DNA from: Nocardioides sp. Root240
GTDB lineage: Bacteria; Actinomycetota; Actinomycetes; Propionibacteriales; Nocardioidaceae
Direction of reading: 5' to 3'
NCBI RefSeq assembly: GCF_001428825.1
Contig: NZ_LMIT01000009.1
Span: forward strand, 194,364-258,363
DNA: 64,000 nt
Made by a program: the position numbers and the translations under genes. Every line of letters starts with the position of its first letter. Position 1 is the first letter of the stretch. The notes below the pieces were generated by a model. That model had not been told where the DNA came from. It was given only the letters and a program-made list of their open reading frames with translations, and did no database searches. Shown here piece by piece: positions 1 to 10,179 of this stretch.

Positions 1-1093
1 CGCCGAGCCCGTGGGCCAGCACGACCATCGCGGCCTCGTGGCCGGCCAGGAACTTCGCGCCCGGGCGCAGCGCGGCGAGCGCGGCGTCCTGCGCCTGCAG
101 GACCAGCGTGTAGAGGTCGCGCTGCAGCGAGGTGAAGGTGCCCGACACCGGCAGGGTGCGGGTGATGTCGGCGGTGTAGAGGTGGGCGTTCTCGACGCCC
201 ATGTCGAGCAGGATCAGCTCGCCCGGCGTGACGGCGCCGGAGTTCTCGATCCAGTGCAGGGTCGTGGCGTGCGCGCCGTTGGCGACGATCGAGTCGTAGC
301 CGATGTCGTTGCCCATCGTCCGCGCACGGCGGAAGAAGGTGCCCTCGAGCCAGCGCTCGCCGTGCTCGATGACGCGGTCCCACTCGCGCACGCAGTCCTC
401 GAAGCCCAGCGTGGTCGCGTCGATCGCGGACTGGAGCTGGGCCACCTCCCAGTCGTCCTTGACCAGGCGCATCTCGGAGAGCACGCGGGCCAGCTCGGCG
501 TCGCGGGCCTCGTCGGCGGTGACGAGACCGTCGACGCTCGCGGAGACGGAGCGGTGGACGCGGGTCTTGGTGCCGCCGGCGAGCGCGGCCGCGAGGTCGT
601 CGACGTGACGCACCTCGATGCCGAGGGCTGCCTCCAGCTCCTCGGACGAGGGACGCTTGCCGGCCCACAGGGCGCCGTACTGGCGGTCACGGAAGAACTC
701 GTCGCTCTCGCGGCCCGAGCGCGGCCGGGCGTACAGCACCGACGAGCCGTCGGGCTCGACGACCAGGACCGCGTCGGAGGTCTGGTTGCCGGAGAAGTAC
801 GTGTGGGCCGTGTCGGGCCGGAAGCGGTAGTCGGTGTCGTAGGCGCGCACCTTGTAGCCGCCGCCCGGCAGCACGAGGCGCTCGCCGGGGAAGGCCTCGG
901 CGAGGCGGCGCCTGCGGTCGGCTGCCCGGTCGGCGAGCGGGTGCCGCTCGACGTGGCTCGGTCGGTCGTCCCAGCCGGTGCGCATGAAGGCGGCGTAGGC
1001 TTCGGGAACCGCCGGGTCGTGCTGCTCGGTCTTGAGCTGTGCGGCGGGCGCGGTCGGGGTGCTCTGGGGGGTGTCCTCGGTCACCTTTCTCAC
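1..1093 (-). CDS. Aminopeptidase P family protein (Xaa-Pro aminopeptidase), 3' end outside window
   Basis: Removes N-terminal residues preceding proline; a pita-bread-fold metallopeptidase (M24B). About 364 codons are visible on the minus strand. The N-terminal half matches the aminopeptidase P prodomain (motif YRFRPDTAHTYFSGNQTSDA). The catalytic half contains LLDMGVENAHLYTADITRT, which carries the two metal-binding aspartates, followed by HGLG at the window edge, the start of the usual HGxGHxxG metal-ligand motif. The remaining Glu ligands lie outside the window. The start is GTG at 1093 or the in-frame GTG at 1084; neither has an ideal ribosome site. The gene is divergent from the PrsW-like gene, with about 65 bases between them. 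The family call is secure; the exact substrate is not shown. Confidence 0.85.
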   Translation of the reverse strand, partial: MRKVTEDTPQSTPTAPAAQLKTEQHDPAVPEAYAAFMRTGWDDRPSHVERHPLADRAADRRRRLAEAFPGERLVLPGGGYKVRAYDTDYRFRPDTAHTYFSGNQTSDAVLVVEPDGSSVLYARPRSGRESDEFFRDRQYGALWAGKRPSSEELEAALGIEVRHVDDLAAALAGGTKTRVHRSVSASVDGLVTADEARDAELARVLSEMRLVKDDWEVAQLQSAIDATTLGFEDCVREWDRVIEHGERWLEGTFFRRARTMGNDIGYDSIVANGAHATTLHWIENSGAVTPGELILLDMGVENAHLYTADITRTLPVSGTFTSLQRDLYTLVLQAQDAALAALRPGAKFLAGHEAAMVVLAHGLG

Positions 1094-1144
1094 TGTACGC
1101 CGGGCGCGGAGTTTGCCGATCAGGGGTTGACGGACGCCTCCCGA

Positions 1145-1150
1145 TAGGCT
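1145..1150 (+). promoter_or_regulatory. Leaderless -10 box of the PrsW-like gene
   Basis: TAGGCT lies seven bases before ATG 1158, and no Shine-Dalgarno sequence intervenes. Transcription would start at or next to the ATG, the usual actinobacterial leaderless arrangement. Confidence 0.55.
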
Positions 1151-1157
1151 TCCGCAC

Positions 1158-2279
1158 ATGTCAGCGGGCCCTCGTAACAGCGTTGCCTTCACGGTCGTCG
1201 TGACCGTGGCGGTGACGGTCGGGGCACTGCTGACCCTGCTCGTGCTCGCCCTGTCGGGTGCGCCCGGTGCCACGCTGCTCGCCACGGGCCTGGCGGCACT
1301 GCCCGTGGGGCCGGTGCTGGCGGCGTACCTCTGGCTGGACCGCTACGAGCCGGAGCCGCGAATCCTGCTGGTCTCCGGGCTGGCCTGGGGCGCCTTCGTG
1401 GCGACCATGGCGGCGCTGGTCATCCAGGGTGTCGGCGGGCTCGTCGTACCGATCACGGACAACGCCTCGCTGGCGGTCGCGGCCCCGGTCGTCGAGGAGG
1501 CCAGCAAGGGCCTCTTCCTCGTGCTGCTGCTCTGGTGGCGCCGGGCCGAGGTCGACGGCATCCTCGACGGCATCGTCTACGCCGGCATGGTCGGCGTCGG
1601 CTTCGCGTTCACCGAGAACATCCTCTACCTCGTCGCGGCCTGGAACGGCACCGACGGCGTGGGCCCGGGCGGCGTCGAGGCGGTGACCGGCACGTTCGTG
1701 ATGCGCTGCCTCTTCAGCCCGTTCGCCCACCCGCTCTTCACCGCGTTCACCGGTGTCGGCATCGGCCTGGCCGTCGCGAGCCGCAGCCGCGCGGTGCGTT
1801 GGATCGCGCCGGTCGGTGGGTACCTCCTCGCCGTGCTGGCACACGGTATCTGGAACGGCTCCTCGGTCTTCGGCCTCGGCGGCTTCGCCGTCGTCTACGT
1901 CGTGATCATGGCCCCGGCCTTCATCGGGATGGTCGCGCTGGCGTGGTGGGCACGCGAGACCGAGGCGCACGTGCTGCGGATGGCGCTCACCGATGCCGCC
2001 GACCGCGGCCTGCTCCCGGCCACCGACATCGGCTGGGTCGTCGACCTGCGGGCGCGTCGTGCGGCGCGCCGGCATGCGCGGCGCCAGGGCGGACCCGCCG
2101 CCGAGCGTGCGATGCGCGACTACCAGCAGGCGGCCATCGAGCTCGGCTACCTGCACCACCGTCTGCTGCGCGGCACCGCACCGCGTGACTGGCAGGCGCG
2201 TGGACAGGACTTTCTCGGTCGCATCCAGGCAGCCCGGCCTCGGATCGCGTTCCCCGGACAGGTGGTACCCCAGCGATGA
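1158..2279 (+). CDS. PrsW family intramembrane metalloprotease
   Basis: A 373-residue multi-pass membrane protein. The PrsW signatures are present in order: VVEEASKG (Glu113-Glu114), FTENILY (Glu153-Asn154), HPLFTAFTG (His191) and LAHGIWNG (His229). These are the proposed metal-binding and catalytic residues of this membrane-embedded protease superfamily, which includes the Bacillus PrsW that cleaves an anti-sigma factor. The last ~80 residues are a hydrophilic, basic cytoplasmic tail. Its stop overlaps the start of the next gene by four bases, so it is probably co-translated with the dynamin-like pair. The substrate is unknown; the window also has two ECF sigma/membrane-protein cassettes, but nothing ties them to this protease. 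Confidence 0.85.
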   Translation: MSAGPRNSVAFTVVVTVAVTVGALLTLLVLALSGAPGATLLATGLAALPVGPVLAAYLWLDRYEPEPRILLVSGLAWGAFVATMAALVIQGVGGLVVPITDNASLAVAAPVVEEASKGLFLVLLLWWRRAEVDGILDGIVYAGMVGVGFAFTENILYLVAAWNGTDGVGPGGVEAVTGTFVMRCLFSPFAHPLFTAFTGVGIGLAVASRSRAVRWIAPVGGYLLAVLAHGIWNGSSVFGLGGFAVVYVVIMAPAFIGMVALAWWARETEAHVLRMALTDAADRGLLPATDIGWVVDLRARRAARRHARRQGGPAAERAMRDYQQAAIELGYLHHRLLRGTAPRDWQARGQDFLGRIQAARPRIAFPGQVVPQR

Positions 2280-4033
2280 CCCCCGGACACCAGATCCTCA
2301 CGGATGCCGACCTCGGCGGTGACGGCCTCGGCGGCCGGATGCTGACCGAGGTGGTGCGCCTGCACGGCTCCCTCAAGGCGGCTCCGCTGCCGCTCGACCT
2401 GCCCGGCGTGAGTGCGCTGCGCGTGGGCCGCGACCACATCATCGAGCAGCTCGAGGACTACATCATCCCGCGGCTGACCGAGATCGAGGCGCCGATGCTG
2501 GTGGTCGTCGGTGGCTCCACCGGCGCCGGCAAGTCGACCCTCGTCAACACGATCGTCGGCCACAAGGTCACCACGCCCGGCCTGCTCCGCCCGACGACCC
2601 GCTCGCCCGTCCTGGTGCACCACCCGGACGACGTGCGCTGGTTCGGCGCCGACCGGCTGCTCCCCGAGCTCTCGCGGGTCAGCCAGGCCACCAACGACCA
2701 GTCCGCGATCCAGCTCGTCGCGAGCGCCCAGGTCCCGCGTGGCCTGGCGATCCTCGACGCGCCCGACGTCGACTCCGTCGACGAGCGCAACCGCGAGCTG
2801 GCGACGCAGCTGCTGGCCGCTGCCGACCTCTGGCTCTTCGTGACCTCGGCCGCGCGCTACTCCGACCAGGTCCCGTGGGACCACCTGAAGGTCGCCGTCG
2901 ACCGCAACACCGCCGTCGCGCTGGTCCTCAGCCGCACCCCTGCCGAGGACGTGCAGACGGTCTCGGTCCACCTCGCCCGCATGATGGCGGCCCGTGGCCT
3001 CAAGGACAGCCCGCTCTTCGCGGTCGCCCAGGGCACGGTCACCGACGACGGGCTGCTGCCGGCGTCGTACGCCGGGGAGATCCGGGCCTGGCTCGAGGCG
3101 CTCGCCGCCGACGCTGCCGCCCGCCGCGACGTGGTCAACCAGACGGTCGCCGGCGCGGTGCGCACGGTGACCCGCAAGGCGTTCCCGATCGCCGACGCCG
3201 CCGCCCTGCAGGTGGGTGCGGTCGGCGGCCTGCTGGCCGCCGCCGACAAGGTCTACGACGACACCGAGGCCGCGCTCGTCGCGGCCGGTGCCGACGGCAC
3301 GCTGCTGCGCGGCGACCTGCTCGCGCGCTGGCAGGAGTTCGTCGGCAGCGGCGAGCTGGTCCGCTCGCTCGAGGCCAAGGTCGGCTTCGTCCGCGAGCGC
3401 CTCGTCAATGCGATCAAGGGCAAGCCGCAGCAGGCCGAGCGCGTCGCGCTCGCCGTCGAGATGGCCCTCGAGGCACTCGTCGCCGACCACGCCGAGCGCG
3501 CCGCCGAGACGGCCTCGCGCGAGTGGCGCACGCAGGAGTACGGCGAGGCGCTGCTCGCCTCGACGACCGACGACCTCACCCGGGCCGGGCGCGGGCTGCG
3601 CTCGCGCACCGAGCAGGAGGTCCGCGGCTGGCTCGACGAGCTCCAGGAGTTCGTGCGCCACGAGGCCGGCGACGCCCGGCACAGCGCGCGCTTCCTGGCG
3701 CTCGGCGTCCGGGGACTCTCGGTGACCCTCGCCGTCGTGGCGCTGGCCGGTGACCAGCCGCGCGGCCAGGCCGCCGAGTCGGTGCGCCTCGGGCGCTCCC
3801 TGCTCGAGACGATCCTCGGCGACGCCGCGACCACGCGGGTGATCGACCAGGCCCGCGGCACGCTGACCCGGCGGTTGACGGCACTGATGGGCGCCGAACG
3901 GGCTCGCTACCTCGCGCCGGCGGCGCAGTGGGAGCTGAAGCCCGATGCGGCCGACCAGCTGCGCCAGGCGGCGCGGCGTGTGGACGACCTGCGGTTCGCC
4001 GCGGCCAAGAAGGGAACGGGTGGACACCTGTGA
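2276..4033 (+). CDS. Dynamin-like GTPase, first of a tandem pair
   Basis: A 585-residue large GTPase. The P-loop GGSTGAGKST lies near residue 79, a G2-like threonine region (LRPTTRSPV) follows, and the G3 position reads DAPDVDS near residue 161. The usual G4 NKxD is replaced by LSRTP. A long helical stalk follows, with a hydrophobic stretch around LGVRGLSVTLAVVALAG. Adjacent unequal dynamin-like proteins are typical of Streptomyces DynA/DynB, where the pair stabilises FtsZ rings at sporulation septa. The order here matches: this member with little membrane sequence, then a partner with C-terminal membrane helices. The ATG overlaps the upstream stop (ATGA). Assignment to DynA is by arrangement and domain type, not by alignment. 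Confidence 0.72.
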   Translation: MTPGHQILTDADLGGDGLGGRMLTEVVRLHGSLKAAPLPLDLPGVSALRVGRDHIIEQLEDYIIPRLTEIEAPMLVVVGGSTGAGKSTLVNTIVGHKVTTPGLLRPTTRSPVLVHHPDDVRWFGADRLLPELSRVSQATNDQSAIQLVASAQVPRGLAILDAPDVDSVDERNRELATQLLAAADLWLFVTSAARYSDQVPWDHLKVAVDRNTAVALVLSRTPAEDVQTVSVHLARMMAARGLKDSPLFAVAQGTVTDDGLLPASYAGEIRAWLEALAADAAARRDVVNQTVAGAVRTVTRKAFPIADAAALQVGAVGGLLAAADKVYDDTEAALVAAGADGTLLRGDLLARWQEFVGSGELVRSLEAKVGFVRERLVNAIKGKPQQAERVALAVEMALEALVADHAERAAETASREWRTQEYGEALLASTTDDLTRAGRGLRSRTEQEVRGWLDELQEFVRHEAGDARHSARFLALGVRGLSVTLAVVALAGDQPRGQAAESVRLGRSLLETILGDAATTRVIDQARGTLTRRLTALMGAERARYLAPAAQWELKPDAADQLRQAARRVDDLRFAAAKKGTGGHL

Positions 4034-5631
4034 CGGACGCTCTCGAGACGGCAGCTCCCGACCTGGGCGACCTCGCGACGCGAGGCACCCCGGTCGGTGA
4101 CCGGCTCTCCGGCCTCGGCGACGCGGTCACCGCGGCGCGTGGCCGGGTGCCCGACGCGATCCTCGACGAGGTGGCCGCCGCGGCGGACCGCGCGACGGGC
4201 CGCCTGAAGCTCTCGGCGCGGCACACGGTCGTCGCGATCGCCGGCGCGACCGGCTCCGGCAAGTCGTCGACCTACAACGCGCTCACCGGTCTCGAGCTCT
4301 CCTCGGTCGGCATCCGCCGGCCCACGACCTCCTGGGCCACTGCGGTGGTGTGGGGGAGCCAGGGCGCCGAGGAGCTGCTCGACTGGATCGGCATCCCGCC
4401 GCGCCACCAGACCATGCGCGACTCGATGCTCGACAGCCGCCGCGAGGACAGCTCGTTCGACGGCGTCGTGCTGCTGGACCTGCCCGACCACGACTCGACC
4501 GAGGTCGCCCACCACCTCGAGGTCGACCGCCTCGTCGCGGTCGCCGACCTGATGGTCTGGATCCTGGACCCGCAGAAGTACGCCGACGCCGCGGTCCACG
4601 ACCGCTACTTCAAGCCGCTGGCGACCCACCAGGGCGTGATGCTGGTGGCCCTGAACCACATCGACACGGTCCCGGCCGAGCGTCGACAGGCGATGGTCGA
4701 CGACGTCCGCCGGCTGCTGGCCGAGGACGGCCTGCCCGACGTACCCGTGCTGGCGATCTCGGCCAAGGAGGGCATCGGCATGGCCGAGCTCCGTGCCGAG
4801 ATCCAGCGTCGGGTCAAGGACAAGCACAGCACGACCGCCCGCGTCGAGGCCGACATCGCCGCCGCTGCGGGCCGGCTCGAGGGTGCCGCGGGAAGCACGC
4901 CCGCTCGCGAGCTGCCGGCGCAGCGCTACGACGACCTCGAGGGCCGGGTGGCCGACGCCGCCGGCATCTCGGCCGTGGTCGACGGCATCGAGCGCACGCT
5001 GGGCTCCCGCGCCCGCAGCGCGGTCGCCTGGCCGCCGCTGCTGCTCGCCGGCCGGGCCGACCCGGAGGTCGCCGCGCTCGACGCCGCCCCCCAGGTCGCG
5101 CCCGTCGACCGGGCCACCGTCGACACCTCGGTGCGTGCCCTCGCCGACGAGGCGAGCGAGGGCGTCGGTGCCGGCTGGGCGCCGACGGTCCGCGCCGCCG
5201 CCACCGGCCGCCTGGCCGAGGTCGCCGACAAGCTCGACCGTGAGCTCGGCAAGGTCGACCTCGGCGGCCGGCTCCCGTTCTGGCTCAACCTGGTGCGCCT
5301 GCTGCACTGGCTGCTCCTGATCGCCCTCGTCGGCGGTCTCGGCTGGTGGGGCTACGCCGCCGTGCGCGGTACGACGGACGACCTCACCCAGGTCGCCGGC
5401 TTCCCGCTGCCGGCGGTGCTCGCCGTCGCCGGGCTGGTCCTCGGGCTGGTGCTCGCCGTCGTCGGCCGCTCCCTGGTCGGCGGCCTCGCGCGCACGCGCG
5501 CCGAGGAGGCCGACGAACGGCTGCGTGCGGTGGTCCACCAGGTCGTCGAGGCCGAGGTGACCCAGCCGGTGAGCAAGGAGCTCGCCGCGTACGCCGCCTT
5601 CCGCCGCGGCATCGCCACGGCCCGCGCCTGA
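4030..5631 (+). CDS. Dynamin-like/YfjP-type GTPase with C-terminal membrane helices, second of the pair
   Basis: A 533-residue GTPase starting at a GTG that overlaps the previous stop (GTGA). GTPase motifs are complete: P-loop GATGSGKSS near residue 72, RRPTTS (G2), LLDLPDHDS (G3) near 150, NHIDT (G4) near 209 and ISAKEG (G5). Two hydrophobic segments, around RLLHWLLLIALVGGLGWWGY and LAVAGLVLGLVLAVVG, form a membrane hairpin near residues 415-480. Together with its neighbour it probably makes a hetero-oligomeric membrane-remodelling machine comparable to DynA/DynB. A hairpin terminator follows directly. Confidence 0.72.
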   Translation: MTDALETAAPDLGDLATRGTPVGDRLSGLGDAVTAARGRVPDAILDEVAAAADRATGRLKLSARHTVVAIAGATGSGKSSTYNALTGLELSSVGIRRPTTSWATAVVWGSQGAEELLDWIGIPPRHQTMRDSMLDSRREDSSFDGVVLLDLPDHDSTEVAHHLEVDRLVAVADLMVWILDPQKYADAAVHDRYFKPLATHQGVMLVALNHIDTVPAERRQAMVDDVRRLLAEDGLPDVPVLAISAKEGIGMAELRAEIQRRVKDKHSTTARVEADIAAAAGRLEGAAGSTPARELPAQRYDDLEGRVADAAGISAVVDGIERTLGSRARSAVAWPPLLLAGRADPEVAALDAAPQVAPVDRATVDTSVRALADEASEGVGAGWAPTVRAAATGRLAEVADKLDRELGKVDLGGRLPFWLNLVRLLHWLLLIALVGGLGWWGYAAVRGTTDDLTQVAGFPLPAVLAVAGLVLGLVLAVVGRSLVGGLARTRAEEADERLRAVVHQVVEAEVTQPVSKELAAYAAFRRGIATARA

Positions 5632-5647
5632 CCTCTCCCTGCTGCCT

Positions 5648-5669
5648 CCTGCGCCCCTCGGGGCGCAGG
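5648..5669 (+). terminator. Hairpin terminator after the dynamin-like pair
   Basis: A perfect 10-bp stem, CCTGCGCCCC pairing with GGGGCGCAGG across a TC loop, lies 16 bases after the stop. There is no T-tract, which is common for high-GC actinobacterial terminators. Confidence 0.55.
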
Positions 5670-5813
5670 GGCGGCCACCGCGTCTCCACACCCGGGGATC
5701 CGCCTGTCCGCTGTCCCCAGGCCGGACCGCGCTCGTCGTGCTGCGTCGGCCCTGTCGCGTGCACTGGTCCTCGACCGGCCGCAGGGGCGACCGGCACGAG
5801 ATGAGGAGGACCG

Positions 5814-6230
5814 ATGGCCAACGAGACGATCGTGACGGTGCACGGCTGGATCGCGGGCGTGCCGATGGCCCGCGAGGTCAGTGGCGTGCCGGTGCTGAAC
5901 TTCCGGGTCGGCTGCACCCCGAGCCACTTCAACCGCACCACGGGGGCCTGGGTCGACAGCGAGACCCAGTGGTACGGCGTGAGCGCCTGGCGCCGGCTGG
6001 CCGCCCACGGGGCTGAGTCGCTGCGGCAGGGCGACGCGGTGATCGTCCACGGCCGGCTCAACCACCGCACCTACGTCAACAAGGCCGGCGTCGAGGTGGT
6101 CGCGACCGAGATCGAGGCGTTCAGCATCGGCCACGACCTCAACCGCGGCACGGCGAGCTTCGTCAAGGCCCCTGCCGCGAGCGGCTCGGCGGCCGACCCC
6201 GGCCACGGCGGTGCCGTGGCCGCTGCGTAA
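5814..6230 (+). CDS. ssb: Single-stranded DNA-binding protein, short form
   Basis: A 138-residue protein with one OB-fold domain. Recognisable SSB features include VTVHGWIAG, VLNFRVGC and SETQWYGVSAWRRLA, the WY/W aromatic cluster that stacks on bases. The C-terminus ends in a Gly/Ala-rich stretch (HGGAVAAA) and lacks the acidic tip (DDDIPF-like) by which housekeeping SSBs recruit partners. It therefore looks like a specialised paralogue such as Streptomyces SsbB rather than the main SsbA. The start has a strong ribosome site (GAGGAGG at about 5804-5810). It lies between the dynamin-like pair and ettA. Confidence 0.85.
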   Translation: MANETIVTVHGWIAGVPMAREVSGVPVLNFRVGCTPSHFNRTTGAWVDSETQWYGVSAWRRLAAHGAESLRQGDAVIVHGRLNHRTYVNKAGVEVVATEIEAFSIGHDLNRGTASFVKAPAASGSAADPGHGGAVAAA

Positions 6231-6387
6231 CAAGCCCAGACCCACCGATGGCTACCTACTGCGCGGCCCCTGGCAGGCACGCTCGCGGCGTTGCGGCCGC
6301 TCGACGGTGCGCCCAGACCGCCGTCGCGTCCGCGCCTTGCGATCGCACCCGCCAGGAGCCGCTCGCAACGGCATCCACCGGTGGCTC

Positions 6388-6393
6388 TAGGCT
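6388..6393 (+). promoter_or_regulatory. Leaderless -10 box of ettA
   Basis: TAGGCT followed by six bases and GTG 6400. The rest of the 169-base gap behind ssb shows no other clear signal. Confidence 0.55.
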
Positions 6394-6399
6394 TGGGGG

Positions 6400-8082
<1,683 letters not shown>

Positions 8083-8142
8083 GCCGTCGGGGCGCTCGCT
8101 GCCCTGCGCATGGCGGGCGCTCCTCGGCCCCGGGGCAGAGGC

Positions 8143-8625
8143 TCAGCGCAGCTCGCGCTCCGGGTGGTCCGCGATCAGCTGGTCGCACACCGCGTTCATC
8201 ACGCGGTCCAGGGCCTGCAGGTCGCACGGGTCGACGAGGTCGATCAGCGACTGGCGGACCGTCTCGACGTGGCTGGGCGCCGCGGTACGGAGCGTCGCAC
8301 TGCCCTTGTCAGTGAGCCGGCAGACCACGCCGCGGCCGTCCTCGGGGGAGCCGGTGCGCTCGACGAGCCCGGCGTTCTCCATCCGCTTCACCGTGTGCGT
8401 CACGCGGCTGCGGCTGTGGGCGAGCGAGGCCGCCAGCTGCGCCATCCGCATCCGGCCCTCGGCCTCGGAGAGCCGCACGAGGATCTCGTACTCGACGGCG
8501 GAGAGGCCGTGGTCGCGGCGGAGGTCCTCGTCGATCCGGTCCAGCAACAGCGTGGTGCCGAGCAGGAACGACCGCCAAGCGCGCTGCTGCTCCTGGTCGA
8601 GCCAGCGTGGCTCCGCGGTGCTCAT
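8143..8625 (-). CDS. MarR family transcriptional regulator
   Basis: A 160-residue winged-helix regulator. The DNA-binding region includes LSAVEYEILVRLSEAEGRMR, then AASLAHSRSRVTHTVKRMEN as the recognition helix, and a wing ending EDGRGVVCRLTDKG. It is convergent with ettA and transcribed away from the thiolase. Its own promoter is leaderless, and a small inverted repeat GGAC-GT-GTCC (8638-8647) abuts the -10 box, so autoregulation is plausible. The ligand and targets cannot be read from sequence. Confidence 0.88.
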   Translation of the reverse strand: MSTAEPRWLDQEQQRAWRSFLLGTTLLLDRIDEDLRRDHGLSAVEYEILVRLSEAEGRMRMAQLAASLAHSRSRVTHTVKRMENAGLVERTGSPEDGRGVVCRLTDKGSATLRTAAPSHVETVRQSLIDLVDPCDLQALDRVMNAVCDQLIADHPERELR

Positions 8626-8631
8626 CGCCTC

Positions 8632-8637
8632 AGTCTA
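8632..8637 (-). promoter_or_regulatory. Leaderless -10 box of the MarR gene with adjacent inverted repeat
   Basis: On the minus strand TAGACT is followed by six bases and ATG 8625. GGAC-GT-GTCC at 8638-8647 lies immediately upstream and may be the MarR operator. The rest of 8648-8822 shows no gene or clear signal. Confidence 0.5.
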
Positions 8638-8822
8638 GGACGTGTCCGGCGGCGTTCCGGTGACCCCTCACCGGAGGTCGTGGCGCATCAGGACGCGCGG
8701 GTGCCCGCTCAGCACGGAGGTGGTGGTGGAAGTCAGCGGCATCGAGAACGGCCGCGGGCCGCACGTCGATGCTCCTGCACCGAAACGTACGGCCCGCCGC
8801 CGACAGACAGAGTGCGCTCAGC

Positions 8823-10037
8823 TCAGCTGAGGCGCTCCAGGATCATCGCCATGCCCTGGCCGCCACCGACGCACATGGTGATCAGGCCGGTGGACTTGTC
8901 GTGCCACTGCAGCGAGTTGATCAGCGTGTTCTGCAGGCGCGCGCCGGTCATGCCGAAGGGGTGACCGACGGCGATCGCGCCGCCGTTGACGTTGAGCTTC
9001 TCGATCGGGATGCCGAGGTCCTCGGCGGAGGGCAGCACCTGCGCGGCGAAGGCCTCGTTGATCTCGGCGAGGTCGATGTCGTCGATGGTCATGTTGGCGT
9101 ACTTGAGCGCGTTGCGGGTCGCCTCGACCGGGCCGAGGCCCATGATCTCGGGGGAGAGGCCGGAGACGCCGGTCGACACGATGCGGGCGAGCGGGGTCAG
9201 GCCCAGCTCGGCGGCCTTGGTGTCGGACATGATGACGACCGCGGCGGCGCCGTCGTTGAGGGCGCAGCAGTTGCCCGCGGTGACGACACCGTCGGGGCGG
9301 AAGACCGGCTGCAGCTGCGAGAGGGCCTCGTAGGTGACGCCCGCGCGCGGGCCGTCGTCCTTCGAGACGACCGTGCCGTCGGCGAGGGTCACCGGGGTGA
9401 TCTCGCGCTCCCAGAAGCCGTCGTTGATGGCCTTCTCGGCGAGGTTCTGCGAGCGGGCGCCGAAGGCGTCGAGGTCCTCGCGCTTGAGGCCGCGGATGCT
9501 CGCGACGTTCTCAGCGGTCTGGCCCATCGCGATGTAGATGTCCGGCAGCAGGCCGTCCTCGCGCGGGTCGTGCCAGACCTGGCCGCCCTCGGCGTACTTC
9601 TCGGTGCGCTGCTGGGCGTCGGCGAAGAGCGGGTTCTTGGTGTTCGGGATGTGGTCGGACGTGCCGAACTGGAAGCGCGACACCGTCTCGACGCCGGCGG
9701 AGATGAACACGTCGCCCTCGCCCGCCTTGATCGCGTGGAAGGCCATCCGCGAGGTCTGCACCGACGAGGAGCAGTAGCGGGTGATCGTGGCGCCGGGGAT
9801 CTCGGTGCCCATCAGCGTCGTGACGATGCGGGCCATGTTGTTGCCGGCCTCGCCGCCGGGCAGGCCGACACCGAGGTAGAAGTCGTCGACGTCCTTCGGG
9901 TCCAGGGCGGGGACCTTGTCGAGGGCGGCCTGCGCGATGAACGCGGTGAGGTCGTCGGGGCGGAAGTCCTTCAGCGACCCCTTGTTGGCGCGCCCGATCG
10001 GCGTACGGGCAGCGGAAACGATGACGGCCTCAGGCAT
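8823..10037 (-). CDS. Acetyl-CoA C-acyltransferase (thiolase)
   Basis: A 404-residue thiolase that cleaves 3-ketoacyl-CoA with CoA or runs the reverse condensation. The nucleophilic cysteine is in ITRYCSSSVQ (Cys89), the catalytic histidine in GHPFGMTG, and the second catalytic cysteine in CVGGGQG near residue 390. A slight oddity is NCCALNDGA where many thiolases read NASGLNDGA. The ATG is chosen because AGGAG lies five bases before it; upstream in-frame codons lack this. It is divergent from a thioesterase, with a KstR-like box between them that overlaps the thiolase -35 position. This suggests a role in fatty-acid or steroid side-chain degradation. Confidence 0.9.
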   Translation of the reverse strand: MPEAVIVSAARTPIGRANKGSLKDFRPDDLTAFIAQAALDKVPALDPKDVDDFYLGVGLPGGEAGNNMARIVTTLMGTEIPGATITRYCSSSVQTSRMAFHAIKAGEGDVFISAGVETVSRFQFGTSDHIPNTKNPLFADAQQRTEKYAEGGQVWHDPREDGLLPDIYIAMGQTAENVASIRGLKREDLDAFGARSQNLAEKAINDGFWEREITPVTLADGTVVSKDDGPRAGVTYEALSQLQPVFRPDGVVTAGNCCALNDGAAAVVIMSDTKAAELGLTPLARIVSTGVSGLSPEIMGLGPVEATRNALKYANMTIDDIDLAEINEAFAAQVLPSAEDLGIPIEKLNVNGGAIAVGHPFGMTGARLQNTLINSLQWHDKSTGLITMCVGGGQGMAMILERLS

Positions 10038-10074
10038 GGGCACTCCTCGGTGAGCGGGGTTTCGGAACCAGCAC

Positions 10075-10080
10075 AGACTA
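10075..10080 (-). promoter_or_regulatory. Thiolase -10 box
   Basis: TAGTCT on the minus strand, about 37 bases before ATG 10037. The KstR-like box at 10093-10106 falls where its -35 element would be. Confidence 0.4.
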
Positions 10081-10092
10081 GTAGGCAAGGAG

Positions 10093-10106
10093 TGGAACAG
10101 GTTGCA
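10093..10106. promoter_or_regulatory. KstR-like operator between thiolase and thioesterase
   Basis: TGGAACAGGTTGCA matches the published KstR consensus TNNAACNNGTTNNA at every fixed position. It sits in the divergent 142-base gap, where it could control both genes. Confidence 0.5.
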
Positions 10107-10179
10107 GTGGTGGCGGACGCCACAGTCCCGCTCCTCAGGACGTGGTCGGTGGACCGCCGCGGGCCCGGGGCGTGGAACC

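Noticed and set aside
8642..8830. A possible 62-codon gene upstream of the MarR gene
   Set aside because: It has no ribosome site, no homology-like features, and overlaps the MarR promoter region and the thiolase end.
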